The translations under genes and the position numbers were made by a program. A stretch of 8,207 bases of DNA. It comes from an uncultured Flavobacteriales bacterium (lineage in GTDB: Bacteria; Bacteroidota; Bacteroidia; Flavobacteriales_D; Sanyastnellaceae). The notes beneath the pieces are model-generated. The model did not search any database. It was not told where the DNA came from and saw only the letters and a program-made list of their open reading frames with translations. Position 1 is the stretch's first letter, and the number at the start of each line of letters is the position of its first letter. The stretch spans positions 1 through 8,207 of the forward strand of contig CAJXOV010000080.1 of assembly GCA_913057815.1 (NCBI GenBank), in the 5' to 3' direction. Positions 6,773 to 8,207 of this stretch are shown piece by piece.

Positions 6773-8207
6773 TTAAAACTTCCACCTCACTTGAACCTTA
6801 ATCTCGTCTCTGCGGTTGTTTAAGATTTCATTGTTCCCACTGGAGATAGAATTCCTGTCATTGTAAAACCACTGGCTCCATCTTACCCATAAATCTACAC
6901 GCCTTTTTATTTTAAACTTGGTCATAGCGTAAATCCTAGAACCTCTGCCGAAGTATGGCGGTACAGAGAATACATAGAGCAAGTCATTCTCATACGCATA
7001 GATTCTAGAATCATAACTATCCATAGCGAAATGCGCATACCTCAGTGAAATCTGATAAGGCTTTCCTTGAGGTTTGTATATGAAATCTTGGTAAAACAAG
7101 AAACCGTTTTCATCCGATTGGTTGTTTTCAGAGAATTGTGAAAACTCTAATCTAGACTTTAGCTGAAATGCTGAGGTAGGCTTCCATGCTGCATGAAACC
7201 GAAGAGATTGTTTGGTTATTTCCGCAGGGAAATCTATAACTGATTCTACGCCTGAAGCGTTTTGTTCTTTTGTTTCTGTTCTGTATCTTATATAATACTC
7301 TTGACTTCTACTTGGCTTATACGTGAACTGGGCCAGGTACTCAGTTCCATTCGAGGGAGCATCAGTCCTGAATCGTAACCAAGGGAAAGTAAAACGATCA
7401 GCATATGCGGTAAATTTTACTCTTCTGTTAGGCTTGTAACTAAACCCAGTAAAAAGACCTTTTTCATTTTTAGTTCCACCTGTTTCACCAAATCCATTAT
7501 TCAGCACAGAATGAAAATCCCTGCTGTAGTTTCTGTAAACAGTACTAATCGAAAGTTGCTTATTTAACGAAGCCAGTAATCCTGTAATAAGTGCAGTCCC
7601 TCCGTTTTCACTTCTAGCTACTTCTCCATAAAGATTTAAGTTTTTCCACACCTTTCCATAGTCTAAGCTATATGCAGTGTTCTCTTTAGCAGAAAATTCG
7701 AACTGGTTATAGAGGCCTAAGTTTCTGTTAAGATCTAAGTCATATTTAGTGCGAACTACATTAGCACCCAGCTTCCATCCACGTAGGATAGTAGTTACAT
7801 TGGCACCTATGTGCTCTTCGGTAACTCCATCTTTATCTGCTATTTCATTATCTGTACGGTGAAGGCCTGTATTCTGAATACTGGTAAACTCCTGGACATC
7901 TAAGTTTAAAGAGTCAGTAGCCTCTCCTAAATTTCCGTCTATTTTCTTTTTACTGTAAAATACAGTAACATCTAGTTTCTTAGGTCCGAAAGTGATAGCT
8001 CCACCACGCAGAAAAAGGTTTTCATCAGCTGAGGTGTTCGCTTTTAAACCTACCGTAGGCCTCTTGGCAGTATTTATATCAGCAGATTTACCAAAAGCGT
8101 AACCGCTCCATGTAACTAATCCTTGACCGAACTTAGCATGGTAATCTCCGAGTGCCACTCGTTTTATAAAGCCATCGTTTTTATAAAATAGATGAGCTGA
8201 ATAAAAG
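6773..8207 (-). CDS. Helix-hairpin-helix family outer-membrane barrel protein, N-terminus off window
   Basis: This is the C-terminal 477 residues of a protein I assign to the Bacteroidota helix-hairpin-helix (HHH) domain family, typically 650-720 residues with HHH motifs near the N-terminus and a barrel-like C-terminus. The HHH part would be off the window, so that label rests on the visible block FYSAHLFYKNDGF...ALGDYHAKFGQGL...SGYAFGKS, followed by NLFLRGGA and VTVFYSKKKIDGN. The remainder is alternating polar and aromatic strands (YIRYRTET, ISLRYAHFAM, VDLWVRWSQWFYND) ending in KVQVRWKF; a final Phe after alternating hydrophobics is the usual signal of outer-membrane barrels. The frame stays open to 8207 and its residues (FYSAHLFYKNDGFIKRV) fit the family, so the GTG at 8158 is not the start. 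Physiological role is not established to my knowledge. It ends 160 bases before the T9SS gene on the same strand and probably is a separate unit. Confidence 0.8.
   Translation of the reverse strand, partial: FYSAHLFYKNDGFIKRVALGDYHAKFGQGLVTWSGYAFGKSADINTAKRPTVGLKANTSADENLFLRGGAITFGPKKLDVTVFYSKKKIDGNLGEATDSLNLDVQEFTSIQNTGLHRTDNEIADKDGVTEEHIGANVTTILRGWKLGANVVRTKYDLDLNRNLGLYNQFEFSAKENTAYSLDYGKVWKNLNLYGEVARSENGGTALITGLLASLNKQLSISTVYRNYSRDFHSVLNNGFGETGGTKNEKGLFTGFSYKPNRRVKFTAYADRFTFPWLRFRTDAPSNGTEYLAQFTYKPSRSQEYYIRYRTETKEQNASGVESVIDFPAEITKQSLRFHAAWKPTSAFQLKSRLEFSQFSENNQSDENGFLFYQDFIYKPQGKPYQISLRYAHFAMDSYDSRIYAYENDLLYVFSVPPYFGRGSRIYAMTKFKIKRRVDLWVRWSQWFYNDRNSISSGNNEILNNRRDEIKVQVRWKF

Noticed and set aside
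8156..8158. GTG at 8158 as start of the HHH/barrel gene
   Set aside because: The frame stays open to the window edge and the upstream residues match the family pattern, so the gene is truncated rather than starting here.
1..8207. Mobile element, defence system, CRISPR array or RNA gene
   Set aside because: No transposase, integrase, nuclease, repeat-spacer pattern, tRNA-like cloverleaf or rRNA segment was seen; gene content is housekeeping and envelope-related.

Overview
The window reads as an ordinary chromosomal contig from a low-GC member of the Bacteroidota. Three things point there: a secreted protein with a C-terminal type IX secretion (T9SS) sorting domain, the second-type LpxD encoded directly after efp, and an A+T-rich start context with weak Shine-Dalgarno sequences and a TAnnTTTG-like -7 promoter box. 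Cytophagales-like is my best guess within the phylum, but nothing here proves it. The first 47 bases are not biological: they are an untrimmed Illumina Nextera adapter (P5 tail, i5 index, transposase end). The left end is therefore a contig end. Genes are cut at both ends.

Layout, left to right. From 48 to 1991 (+) lies a 5'-truncated S9A serine peptidase of the oligopeptidase B type, with an intact catalytic triad but altered substrate-pocket residues. Only 5 bases separate it from a convergent minus-strand block of three closely spaced genes, transcribed in the order efp (4778 to 4212), lpxD (4186 to 3263) and a GAF-plus-SpoIIE phosphatase (3229 to 1997). Upstream of efp is a 274-base intergenic stretch with a candidate promoter, a hairpin region with a T tract on the + strand, and a nested palindrome. 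Next comes a minus-strand T9SS-secreted beta-propeller-like protein (6612 to 5053). A 160-base gap with a second copy of the same repeat core follows. Last is a large outer-membrane beta-barrel-like protein of the helix-hairpin-helix family (8207 to 6773), whose N-terminus runs off the right edge.

How the genes relate: efp (translation of polyproline stretches), lpxD (lipid A acylation) and the phosphatase probably share a transcript. The two genes to the right encode exported envelope or secreted proteins and look like separate units. I see no tRNA, rRNA, CRISPR array, insertion sequence, phage gene or defence system. I do not see a clearly new biological system. The points most worth a second look are the peptidase pocket substitutions, the intergenic repeat family, the phosphatase at the end of the efp-lpxD block, and the poorly understood HHH/barrel protein.
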